Of a stretch of DNA of 64,000 bases, positions 55,247 to 62,969 are shown one piece after another. The notes beneath the pieces are model-generated. The model was not told where the DNA came from and made no database searches. It worked only from the letters and a program-made list of their open reading frames with translations. The position numbers and the translations under genes are program-made. Position 1 is the first letter of the stretch, and the number at the start of each line of letters is the position of its first letter. Origin of the DNA: Mesorhizobium xinjiangense (lineage in GTDB: Bacteria > Pseudomonadota > Alphaproteobacteria > Rhizobiales > Rhizobiaceae); contig NZ_WOAC01000022.1 in NCBI RefSeq assembly GCF_009749525.1, positions 48,787 to 112,786 of the forward strand, read 5' to 3'.

Positions 55247-56839
55247 ATGTTGCAGACGAAGCGCGGCTATGCGGGCATGGTCACGGCCCCTCATCATCTT
55301 GCCGCCCAGGCGGGACTGGAGGTCTTGCGCGACGGCGGCAATGCCATCGAGGCGATGATCGCCGCGGCCGCGACGATCGCGGTGGTCTATCCGCATATGA
55401 ACGGCCTGGGGGGAGACGGCTTCTGGCTCATCGGGCGGTCGGGCGAAGTGCCGACGGCGATCCGGGCCTGCGGCCGGTCGGCCGCACTGGCTTCGCGCGA
55501 CTGGTATCGCGGGCAGGGGGTCTCGCAGATTCCCTCGCGCGGGCCGCTTGCCGCGCTGACCGTGGCCGGAACGGTGGCCGGCTGGCAGTCGGCCCTTGCG
55601 CTGAGCCGCGAGCGCCACGGCGGGCGGCTGCCGCTCGGCCGTCTCCTTGAACACGCCATCCGGCACGCCGCCGACGGTGTGCCGGTGCCGCGCACCCTTC
55701 ACGAAAACGCGCGCAACAAGATTGCGGAGCTGCGGGACGTGCCGGGCTTTGCGGACGTGTATCTGGAGGATGGGTCGCCGCCCGCCGTCGGGTCGCGGCT
55801 GCGCCAGGAGCGCGTGGCAGCCACGCTCGAGCGTCTGGCCGAGGCCGGTCTGGGCGACTTCTATCGTGGCGACTTGGCCAGATCCCTGGCGCGTGATCTG
55901 GAGGCGGCGGGCAGCCCGATTCGTCTCCCGGACCTGGAAGAACACGAAGCGCCGGTCGTGGCGCCGCTCGGCGTCAATGTGGGGCGCCACAAGGTCTACA
56001 ACCTTCCGCCGCCGACCCAGGGCCTGGCCTCGCTTCTCCTGCTTGCGCTCTACGATCGGGTTGCGGCCGAGGAAGCAGACGGCGTCGCCCACGTGCACCG
56101 CCTGGTGGAATGCACCAAGGCGGCATTCCAGGTGAGAGACCGGAATGTGACGGACCCCGACTACATGAAGTGTCCGGCCACCTCCTCTCTCGATGCCCGG
56201 TCCATCGATGCCCTCGCCGCGCGGATATCGAAGGAGAAGGCCGCGCCCTGGCCGCATCCTTCGGAACCGGGCGACACGGTATGGCTCGCCGCCGCCGACG
56301 GGCAGGGTCTCGTAGTCAGTTTCATTCAGAGCATCTACTGGGAGTTCGGCTCCGGGCTCGTCCTGCCGGCCTCGGGCGTGACCTGGCAGAACCGCGGTAC
56401 GAGCTTCAGCATGGAAGCGGACCATCTCAACCGGCTCGAGCCGCGGCGCTTGCCGTTTCACACGATCCAGCCCGCAATGGCCGAACTCTCCGACGGCCGG
56501 CTGATGGCATACGGAACCATGGGCGGCGAGGGCCAGCCGCAGTCCCAGGCCGCGATCTTCACGCGCCACGTCCTTTACGGGCAGGAACTGCAGGCGGCGG
56601 TGACGGCTCCGCGGTGGCTGCTGGGGCGCACCTGGGGCGAGGAAGCGACCAACCTCAAGCTGGAGGCGCGTTTCGACGAGGAAGTCGTCGCGGGGCTTGA
56701 GCAGCGCGGTCACGATCTGGTCGTTGTCGGGCCGTTCGAGGAAATGATGGGACATGCAGGCGCCATCGTGCGTCATCCCGACGGGCTGCTGGAGGGCGCC
56801 AGCGACCCGCGCAGTGATGGCGTTGTTGCAGTGCGGTAG
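55247..56839 (+). CDS. Gamma-glutamyltransferase-family Ntn-hydrolase (HpxW/oxamate amidohydrolase-like)
   Basis: 530 residues, no signal peptide, close to cytoplasmic HpxW in length. GGT-fold landmarks: AAQAGLEVLRDGGNAIEAMIAA, PHMNGLGGDGFWL, and the probable self-cleavage/nucleophile Thr344 in PGDTVWLAAADGQG, where ordinary GGTs have a TTH motif. It lacks the glutathione-binding Arg/Ser pattern, so amide hydrolysis rather than glutamyl transfer is expected; HpxW cleaves oxamate to oxalate and ammonia. The neighbouring FdrA, DUF1116 and carbamate kinase genes suit an oxamate-related pathway. AGGAA precedes the ATG at 55247; an ATG at 55205 sits in the operator. Confidence 0.82.
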   Translation: MLQTKRGYAGMVTAPHHLAAQAGLEVLRDGGNAIEAMIAAAATIAVVYPHMNGLGGDGFWLIGRSGEVPTAIRACGRSAALASRDWYRGQGVSQIPSRGPLAALTVAGTVAGWQSALALSRERHGGRLPLGRLLEHAIRHAADGVPVPRTLHENARNKIAELRDVPGFADVYLEDGSPPAVGSRLRQERVAATLERLAEAGLGDFYRGDLARSLARDLEAAGSPIRLPDLEEHEAPVVAPLGVNVGRHKVYNLPPPTQGLASLLLLALYDRVAAEEADGVAHVHRLVECTKAAFQVRDRNVTDPDYMKCPATSSLDARSIDALAARISKEKAAPWPHPSEPGDTVWLAAADGQGLVVSFIQSIYWEFGSGLVLPASGVTWQNRGTSFSMEADHLNRLEPRRLPFHTIQPAMAELSDGRLMAYGTMGGEGQPQSQAAIFTRHVLYGQELQAAVTAPRWLLGRTWGEEATNLKLEARFDEEVVAGLEQRGHDLVVVGPFEEMMGHAGAIVRHPDGLLEGASDPRSDGVVAVR

Positions 56840-56871
56840 AGGAGGCAGTCTTTCGATGCAGTTTGCCCCAG

Positions 56872-56891
56872 AAGTAATAAAGTGTTTACAT
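56872..56891. promoter_or_regulatory. Shared operator site 2 (AAGTAA-N8-TTAC)
   Basis: AAGTAATAAAGTGTTTACAT has GTAA (56874-56877), 8 bases, and TTAC (56886-56889). It lies in the 112-base gap before the TRAP receptor gene and matches site 1 closely. Confidence 0.65.
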
Positions 56892-56951
56892 ACTAAAAGG
56901 GTGCCGGGTCGCCGCCCGCCGCCTACACAAGAAAACAATGAATGGCAACCA

Positions 56952-57962
56952 ATGGGAGATAAATTGGTGCGACACATGCTTCTTGCTGTGCTCGGTATGA
57001 GCGCAATTCTTCTCACGAACGAGGGCGCCGCAGCCCAGACGATCTTAAAATTCCATCACGACCTGCCCGAAGACAGCGCCCAGCACGTGGCGGCCGAGCG
57101 GTTCCGCGATTTGGTCGCGGAGCGCACGGACGGGGCGATCGAGGTGAAGATCTTTCCCAACAACTCGCTTGGCGACGACGTTCAGGCAACCCAGCAGATG
57201 CAGTTCGGCGCAATCGAAGGCGGCATCGTTCCGACAGCCAAATTGTCGAACTTCCAGCCGGCCATGCAATTGCCGGACCTGCCCTTCCTCTTTCCCTCTC
57301 CGGCCATCGCGCACGCATTCCTCGACAGCGAGATCGGCGATGAGCTTTTGGCTTCGCTTGACGCGGTCGGTCTCAAGGGCGTGACCTTCTGGGAAAGTGG
57401 GTTCAAGCAGTTCACCTGCAACAATCCGGTCAAGGTGCCTTCCGACTTCAATGGCCGCAAGGTCAGGGTCATGGAGAGCCCGATCATCATCGCCCAGTTC
57501 CGGGCCATGGGCTCGACCCCTGTGCCGATCGCATTTTCCGAGACCTACACGGCGCTGCAGCAGGGGGTGGTCGACTGCCAGGAAAATCCCCTCGTGTCGA
57601 TCGTCAAGATGAAGTTCCACGAGGTGCAGTCGGACGTGGTGATCAGCAACCATGCCTATCTCGGCTATGCCCTGGTGTTCAGCAAGCGCTGGTTCGAGAA
57701 GCTCGACGAGGCGACGCAGACCATCCTTGTCGATGCCGCGCGCGAGGTCACCGCGCTGGAACGCGAGGAAACCGCGAAGCGCGAGGCCGGCTATATAGAG
57801 ACGATCCGCCAGAGCCGCGCGACGCTCAGTGAACTGCCGGCCGACAATCGCGGCGCCTTCGAGAAAGCGACGCGGTCCGTCCACGACGAGTTCCGTGACG
57901 CGATCGGCGCCGAGCTGCTCGACAAGACATACCGCAAGATCGACGAGCTGACCGACTCCTGA
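56952..57962 (+). CDS. TRAP transporter substrate-binding protein (DctP family)
   Basis: 336 residues. Signal peptide core LLAVLGMSAILLT, cleaved near AAAQ. Mature features: LPEDSAQHVAAERFRDLV, LGDDVQATQQMQFGAIEGG, the NGRKVRVMESPI segment with the substrate-carboxylate Arg, and ALQQGVVDCQENPLV. The ATG at 56952 has no strong ribosome site; a GTG at 56967 has GGGAGA seven bases upstream and may be the true start. Receptor of the TRAP system within the oxamate-type cluster; a small dicarboxylate monoamide or ureido acid is a candidate ligand (inference). Confidence 0.9.
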   Translation: MGDKLVRHMLLAVLGMSAILLTNEGAAAQTILKFHHDLPEDSAQHVAAERFRDLVAERTDGAIEVKIFPNNSLGDDVQATQQMQFGAIEGGIVPTAKLSNFQPAMQLPDLPFLFPSPAIAHAFLDSEIGDELLASLDAVGLKGVTFWESGFKQFTCNNPVKVPSDFNGRKVRVMESPIIIAQFRAMGSTPVPIAFSETYTALQQGVVDCQENPLVSIVKMKFHEVQSDVVISNHAYLGYALVFSKRWFEKLDEATQTILVDAAREVTALEREETAKREAGYIETIRQSRATLSELPADNRGAFEKATRSVHDEFRDAIGAELLDKTYRKIDELTDS

Positions 57963-57966
57963 CGGT

Positions 57967-57998
57967 CCGTTCTCCCCTCAACAGGGGCGGTTTCTTCT
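57967..57998 (+). terminator. Intercistronic attenuator-like hairpin after TRAP receptor gene
   Basis: CCCCT and AGGGG with a CAAC loop, extended by CCG/CGG across a 4-base bulge, followed by TTTCTTCT. It lies just after the receptor stop and 55 bases before the small-permease start; partial termination here would keep the receptor in excess. Confidence 0.6.
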
Positions 57999-58052
57999 AA
58001 ACTCGGGGGCCGCCCGCGATTTTTGGCGCAAGCCCAATCGGCGAGGCACGCA

Positions 58053-58556
58053 ATGCTCGAACGATTTGACCGGGTGCTGTCCCGGGCCGAGGACGTCTTT
58101 ATCGTAACACTTCTGGTTACGGCATCGGCAATTCTCTTCGTCAATGTCGTAGCGCGGTACTTCTTCAACACCGGCCTTGTTTGGGCCGAGGAGTTCGTGC
58201 GCTACGAGATCGTCTGGCTGGTCTTCATCGGCGGCAGCGTGGCAACGCGCAAGGGCATCCATATCGGTGTCGAGATGGTACTTCACATGCTGCCCGCTCC
58301 GGCGCAGCGGCTGCTCAACATCTGCGTCGGGGTCGCTTGCGTCGCCTTCTGCCTTGCGCTGGCGATATACGGGTTAGAGCTGGTGGCGCAGACGAAGCAG
58401 TTTGGTCAGCGCAGCTCGGCCATGCAGATCCCCTTCTGGATCGTGCAACTGGCAATCCCTGTCGGGGCGGGCCTGATGGCGCTGCGCTTTGCCCAACGCC
58501 TCTATCTCGAGATCGCGGGCACATATCGCCGCAGCGAAACCGCAATACTCAACTGA
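58053..58556 (+). CDS. TRAP transporter small permease (DctQ family)
   Basis: 167 residues, four membrane helices, with VNVVARYFFNTGLVWAEEFVRY, the strongest DctQ signature. GAGG lies 6 bases before the ATG at 58053; a TTG at 58023 in frame is rejected. Acts with the receptor and DctM on either side. Confidence 0.92.
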   Translation: MLERFDRVLSRAEDVFIVTLLVTASAILFVNVVARYFFNTGLVWAEEFVRYEIVWLVFIGGSVATRKGIHIGVEMVLHMLPAPAQRLLNICVGVACVAFCLALAIYGLELVAQTKQFGQRSSAMQIPFWIVQLAIPVGAGLMALRFAQRLYLEIAGTYRRSETAILN

Positions 58557-58575
58557 TCGCGCGGGGAAACAACAG

Positions 58576-59856
58576 ATGACGCCGTTCTTCTTCTCTCTCC
58601 TCGCGGTCCTCCTGGCCAGCAGCATCCCCATCTTCATCGTGCTCGCCGGCGCGGTGACGACGGCGATGTGGTTGCAGGGCATGCCGCTGGCGTTGGTCGT
58701 CGAGCGGATGTTCTCCGGCATCGACTCCTTCGCCTTGATGGCAATCCCGTTCTTCGTGCTCACCGGCAATCTGATGGGCATCGGGGGGCTGTCGAAGCGG
58801 TTGATCCGGTTTGCCGACCTTGTCGTGGGACGGATGACCGGCGGGCTTGGAATCACCGCCGTCACGTCGTCGATGTTCTTCGGCGCCATTTCCGGCTCGA
58901 GCCCTGCCACGGTCGTCGCCGTGGGCGGCATCCTATATCCGGCACTTAAGGACGGCGGCTACGGCCGCGACTTCTCGATCGGCCTGATCGTGGCGTCCGG
59001 CTCGCTCGGCATCATCATCCCGCCGAGCATCGTGATGATCGTCTATGCAGCGGTGACCGGCACCTCGGTCGGGGCCCTGTTCATGGCGGGCATCGGTGCG
59101 GGTCTCGTCTACGGTCTCGTCTTCATGGGGTATGCCGCCATCCATGCCAAACGGCATAACGTGCCGCGCAGCCCGACGCCGACCTGGCCCGAGATCCGGG
59201 ACGGCTTCAAGGACGCATCCTGGGGGCTTGGCGTGCCCGGCGTCATCCTCGGCGGCATCTACGGCGGCGTCTTCACGCCGACCGAGGCCGCTGCGGTCTC
59301 GGTCGTCTACGCATTTTTCGTGTCCGCGTTCATCTACCGGGAAAAGACCATCGTGGAACTGCTCGTTGCAGTTCGCGATTCCGCCGCAACAACGGCCCAG
59401 GTGATGATCATCCTTTCCGCGGCCGCCCTGCTTGCCTGGTATCTGACGTCCACCGGTCTTGCCGTGGCGATGACCAACGCCATCCTGTCGATCAGCGAAA
59501 ACCCGATACATCTGTTCATGCTGATCAATGTCGCCGTGCTGCTGGCCGGCATGTTCCTCGACGGCGCCTCGATCATGGTGATCCTGGCGCCCCTGTTCTA
59601 CAAGGTCGGCGTTCTGGTCGGGATCGATCCGGTTCATCTCGGCGTCGTGCTGACAGTGAACGGGGCGATCGGCATGTTCACGCCGCCATTCGGCCTCAAC
59701 CTCTTCGTTGCCAGCAGTCTGGGTAAGGTGACCTACGAGCAGGCCGTGCGCGGCGCCCTGCCGTTCGTGGCACTCGCCATCATCGCCCTGATGATCGTCA
59801 CCTACGTTCCCGGAATCAGCATGTGGCTTCCGCGTCTTCTCTACGCGGGCATGTAG
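58576..59856 (+). CDS. TRAP transporter large permease (DctM family)
   Basis: 426 residues, about twelve helices. Motifs: GSSPATVVAVG, LGIIIPPSIVMIVYAAVTG and FTPPFGLNLFVASS. The ATG at 58576 is 19 bases after the dctQ stop with GGGGAAAC upstream. Completes the TRAP system; the next transcription unit begins 130 bases later with its own promoter. Confidence 0.93.
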   Translation: MTPFFFSLLAVLLASSIPIFIVLAGAVTTAMWLQGMPLALVVERMFSGIDSFALMAIPFFVLTGNLMGIGGLSKRLIRFADLVVGRMTGGLGITAVTSSMFFGAISGSSPATVVAVGGILYPALKDGGYGRDFSIGLIVASGSLGIIIPPSIVMIVYAAVTGTSVGALFMAGIGAGLVYGLVFMGYAAIHAKRHNVPRSPTPTWPEIRDGFKDASWGLGVPGVILGGIYGGVFTPTEAAAVSVVYAFFVSAFIYREKTIVELLVAVRDSAATTAQVMIILSAAALLAWYLTSTGLAVAMTNAILSISENPIHLFMLINVAVLLAGMFLDGASIMVILAPLFYKVGVLVGIDPVHLGVVLTVNGAIGMFTPPFGLNLFVASSLGKVTYEQAVRGALPFVALAIIALMIVTYVPGISMWLPRLLYAGM

Positions 59857-59919
59857 CGCTTCGGGCCACTCCAACTGAAGGCGAATACACAGGCGTCAAC
59901 GGGGATTCGCTGTGATCGT

Positions 59920-59948
59920 TTGACAAGTAAAAACTTACTTACTAAATT
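59920..59948 (+). promoter_or_regulatory. Promoter of the fdrA-type operon
   Basis: -35 TTGACA (59920-59925), 17 bases, -10 TAAATT (59943-59948), about 40 bases before the first ATG at 59986. The spacer is filled by the shared operator. Confidence 0.7.
59925..59944. promoter_or_regulatory. Shared operator site 3 (AAGTAA-N8-TTAC)
   Basis: AAGTAAAAACTTACTTACTA has GTAA (59927-59930), 8 bases, and TTAC (59939-59942), lying between -35 and -10, where a bound regulator would block transcription. A nested AAGTAA-N4-TTACTT repeat also exists. Confidence 0.7.
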
Positions 59949-59985
59949 ACCCGGGAAGCTGTCAGTCAGAAAGGGAAGGCGGGTC

Positions 59986-60174
59986 ATGTGTGCTGAGGAA
60001 AACAGGGAGCTGAAGCCGCTGCTGGCGAATCGGGTCAAGGTCATCAATGTCGGTCTGGAGGGCTTTGTGGGCGAACTCAGGGCCTGCGGCATCGAGGTGA
60101 CGCATGTCGATTGGAGGCCGCCTGCCGGCGGCGATCCGAAGATGGCCGCTCTCCTTGCGAAGCTCGGTGTTTAG
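59986..60174 (+). CDS. Small FdrA-associated protein, 62 aa
   Basis: 62 residues; the core reads NRVKVINVGLEGFVGELRAC then a VDWRPPAGGD motif. GGAAGG precedes the ATG. It is the first gene of the unit and ends 12 bases before the DUF1116 gene. From memory, a V-I-N-x-G-L ... H-V-D-W-x-P-P-A-G-G segment occurs as an end portion of longer FdrA-type proteins, so this looks like a detached domain of that system; I could not check it. A nucleotide- or subunit-binding role is a guess. Confidence 0.72.
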   Translation: MCAEENRELKPLLANRVKVINVGLEGFVGELRACGIEVTHVDWRPPAGGDPKMAALLAKLGV

Positions 60175-60186
60175 GTGGGTCCCGCG

Positions 60187-61437
60187 ATGCGATTGATAGA
60201 AAAAGCGAACAAGGAAGCGCTCCAGCGCATGCTCGAGGCCGAGCCGGTGCTGAGCGACATTGTGCCGGCGGGCGAGGTGATCTCCGGCCTGAAGGGACGC
60301 CGGATCCTGCATGCCGGCCCGCCGATCGGCTGGGAGCGGATGTGCGGCCCGATGCAGGGCGCAGTCGCCGGTGCGATCGTGTTCGAGGGCTGGGCGGCCG
60401 ATCTCGACGCCGCCTTCAAGCTCGCGGCCGAAGGCGGCGTGGAATTTCATCCCAATCACCATTTCGACGCCGTGGGCCCTATGACCGGCATGATTACCGC
60501 CTCCATGCCGGTGTTCGTGGTCGAGAACCGGCGCTTCGGTAACCGGGCCTATTGCACGGTCAACGAAGGCCTCGGCAAGGTCATGCGCTTTGGCGGCAAT
60601 GACGAGAGCGTCCTCAACCGTCTCGCCTGGCTGCGCGACGTCTTCGGGCCCGAACTCGCCAAGGCGATCCGTGCGCGCGACGGTATCGAGCTCAAGTCGA
60701 TCGTGGCGCGCGGCCTGTCGATGGGCGACGAACTGCATCAGCGCAACGTCGCCTGTTCAAGCATCTTCCTGCGCGAGATCGCGCCATCGCTGGCCCGCAC
60801 CTGTGGCGACACCGACAGGCTGGCCGACAGTCTGGCCTTCATCGCCGGCAACGACCAGTTCTTCCTCAATGTTGCGATGGCGATGGGCAAGGCGATCATG
60901 GATCCCGTCAGGGGTATCCGCGGTTCCACCATCGTCACTGCAATGTGCCGCAACGGGACCGAATTCGGCATACGCACGAGCGGCACGGAAGACAGATGGT
61001 TTACGGCGCCGGTCGAGATGCCCGAAGGGCTCTATTTCCCGGGGTTCTCGGAAGCCGACGCCAATCCCGACATGGGCGATTCGACGATCGTCGAGACGAT
61101 CGGGCTGGGCGGCTTCGCCATGGCTGCTTCTCCCGCCGTGGCCGGATTCGTCGGTGCGGGGTCACCCTCCTCGGCCGCCAGTTTCACCAGGTCGATGGGC
61201 GAGATCACCGCCGGACAGAATCCCGAATGGACAATTCCCGCGCTCGATTTTGCCGGCGTGCCGACGGGCATCGACGTCCGGCTCGTCGTCGAGAGCGGGC
61301 TTGCGCCCACCATCAACACCGGCATTGCGCATCGCGAACCGGGCGTCGGCCAGGTTGGTGCCGGCGTTGTGAAGGCGCCGATAGCCTGTTTCGAAAAGGC
61401 CGTGTTGGCCATCGCCGAGGAGCTCGAAGTGGCATGA
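60187..61437 (+). CDS. DUF1116 protein (YlbE/AllG-like subunit of oxamic transcarbamylase)
   Basis: 416 residues. Characteristic stretches: GRRILHAGPPIGWERMCGPM, EFHPNHHFDAVGPMTGMITA, ENRRFGNRAYCTVNEGLGKV and MCRNGTEFGIRTSGTEDRWF, all matching my memory of DUF1116/YlbE. In E. coli the YlbE protein with FdrA and YlbF forms oxamic transcarbamylase (oxalurate + phosphate to oxamate + carbamoyl phosphate). AGGTGG precedes the ATG at 60187; a GTG at 60175 directly after the previous stop is less likely. The ATGA overlap with fdrA indicates a complex. Confidence 0.85.
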   Translation: MRLIEKANKEALQRMLEAEPVLSDIVPAGEVISGLKGRRILHAGPPIGWERMCGPMQGAVAGAIVFEGWAADLDAAFKLAAEGGVEFHPNHHFDAVGPMTGMITASMPVFVVENRRFGNRAYCTVNEGLGKVMRFGGNDESVLNRLAWLRDVFGPELAKAIRARDGIELKSIVARGLSMGDELHQRNVACSSIFLREIAPSLARTCGDTDRLADSLAFIAGNDQFFLNVAMAMGKAIMDPVRGIRGSTIVTAMCRNGTEFGIRTSGTEDRWFTAPVEMPEGLYFPGFSEADANPDMGDSTIVETIGLGGFAMAASPAVAGFVGAGSPSSAASFTRSMGEITAGQNPEWTIPALDFAGVPTGIDVRLVVESGLAPTINTGIAHREPGVGQVGAGVVKAPIACFEKAVLAIAEELEVA

Positions 61438-62969
61438 CTGCATTCGTTCTCAACGAGATCCGCAAGGGCTTCTACCTCGATTCAGTCGCCCTGATGCGGC
61501 TGTCGCGCGAGATCGCGGCGCTGCCCGGCGTGCGCGAAGCCGCTCTCATGATGGCCACGCCGGCAAACAAGGCGATCCTGCGCGATGCCGGGCTGCTTGA
61601 GAGCGGCGACGTTGAAGCGCATGGCAACGACCTCGTCGTCGCCATGCGCGCCGACGATGAGCCGACTGCACGCGCCGCGCTCGGCCAGGCGCTGCTGGCG
61701 CTCGATGGCCGGAAGACGCAGTCGGGGGCGCACGACGCATGGACACCGCGCAGCATTGCCGCGGCAGTATCGGCAGCGGCGGACGCAAACCTCGCCCTGA
61801 TCTCGGTCCCCGGCGAATTTGCCGCCGCCGAGGCGCGCAAGGCTCTTCGGCACGGCCTTCATGTCATGATGTTCAGCGACAACGTATCGATCGAGGATGA
61901 ATTGTCCTTGAAGCAGGAGGCACGTGAGCGCGGCCTGCTGCTGATGGGCCCGGATTGCGGCACGGCGATCATCGGCGATGCACCGCTCGCCTTCGCCAAC
62001 AAGATCAAACGTGGCCCGGTCGGCATCATCGGCGCGTCCGGCACCGGCACGCAGGAAGTGTCATGCCTCCTGTCGGAAGCCGGATCGGGTGTATCGCATG
62101 CCATAGGGGTGGGCGGTCGCGACCTGAAGAAGGAGGTCGGCGGCATTACGACTCTGATGGCGATCGATGCGCTGGATGCCGATGAGGCGACCGAACGGGT
62201 CGTGCTCATTTCGAAGCCGCCCCATCCCGATGTCGCCAGGACCGTGCTTGCCCGCATCGCGAAGAGCTCGAAGCCTTATACCGTCTGCTTCATCGGTTTG
62301 GAACAAGTCGAGGTGCCGGCCAATGCAACCTTTGCGCCGACGCTGAAGGACGCCGCGAAGGCGGTTTTGGGCGGGCTTCGCATTGGCTCCGGTTTCGATG
62401 CGTCGGCCATCGCTGCAAGGCATGGCGTGCCGGCAGGACGCGGGGCGCGCATCGAAGGCCTTTTCGCGGGCGGAACACTGTGCGCTGAGGCTCAGGTATT
62501 TTTGAAGAATGCCGGGCGTCGCGTGTCATCAAATGCGCCGGTGCCCGGCGTCGCCGTCCTCGAGAACGCACAGCCAGGGCAGGGCGACAGGATCCTTGAC
62601 CTCGGGGCCGACGAATATACGCGTGGGCGCCCGCATCCCATGATCGATCCGTCGATACGCGACGACGCGCTCAGGACGGCACTCGAAAACACCGACATTG
62701 CCGTCATCCTCCTGGACCTGATCATCGGCTATGGCGCGCACAGCGACCCCGCCGGCCATCTTGCGGAGGTCATCGCGGGACGCCGGCCGGATGCGCCCCT
62801 GATCATCGGTTCGGTCACCGGTACGGAGGCCGACCCGCAGATACGGTCCCGTCAGGTCCGCACGCTCGAGGAGGCCGGTGTGCTGGTGGCGCCATCCAAC
62901 GCCCAGGCCTGTGAAGTCGCTCTCAAGGTCCTGGCAACGGTGAAAGGCGAAGTCGATGCGCACGCTTGA
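61434..62969 (+). CDS. fdrA: FdrA family protein (acyl-CoA synthetase-like; AllF-like)
   Basis: 511 residues. The N-terminal part has FVLNEIRKGFYLDSVALMRL, typical of FdrA; next a CoA-binding-like domain (RHGLHVMMFSDNVSIEDEL, RGLLLMGPDCGTAIIGDAPL, GIIGASGTGTQEVSCLL), then a succinyl-CoA-ligase-like domain with GGTLCAEAQVFL, LDLGADEYTRGRPHPMID and VTGTEADPQ. It lacks the C-terminal end seen in longer FdrA; the 62-aa protein at 59986 may supply it. Partner of the DUF1116 protein and upstream of carbamate kinase, overlapping it by 14 bases. Confidence 0.88.
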   Translation: MTAFVLNEIRKGFYLDSVALMRLSREIAALPGVREAALMMATPANKAILRDAGLLESGDVEAHGNDLVVAMRADDEPTARAALGQALLALDGRKTQSGAHDAWTPRSIAAAVSAAADANLALISVPGEFAAAEARKALRHGLHVMMFSDNVSIEDELSLKQEARERGLLLMGPDCGTAIIGDAPLAFANKIKRGPVGIIGASGTGTQEVSCLLSEAGSGVSHAIGVGGRDLKKEVGGITTLMAIDALDADEATERVVLISKPPHPDVARTVLARIAKSSKPYTVCFIGLEQVEVPANATFAPTLKDAAKAVLGGLRIGSGFDASAIAARHGVPAGRGARIEGLFAGGTLCAEAQVFLKNAGRRVSSNAPVPGVAVLENAQPGQGDRILDLGADEYTRGRPHPMIDPSIRDDALRTALENTDIAVILLDLIIGYGAHSDPAGHLAEVIAGRRPDAPLIIGSVTGTEADPQIRSRQVRTLEEAGVLVAPSNAQACEVALKVLATVKGEVDAHA

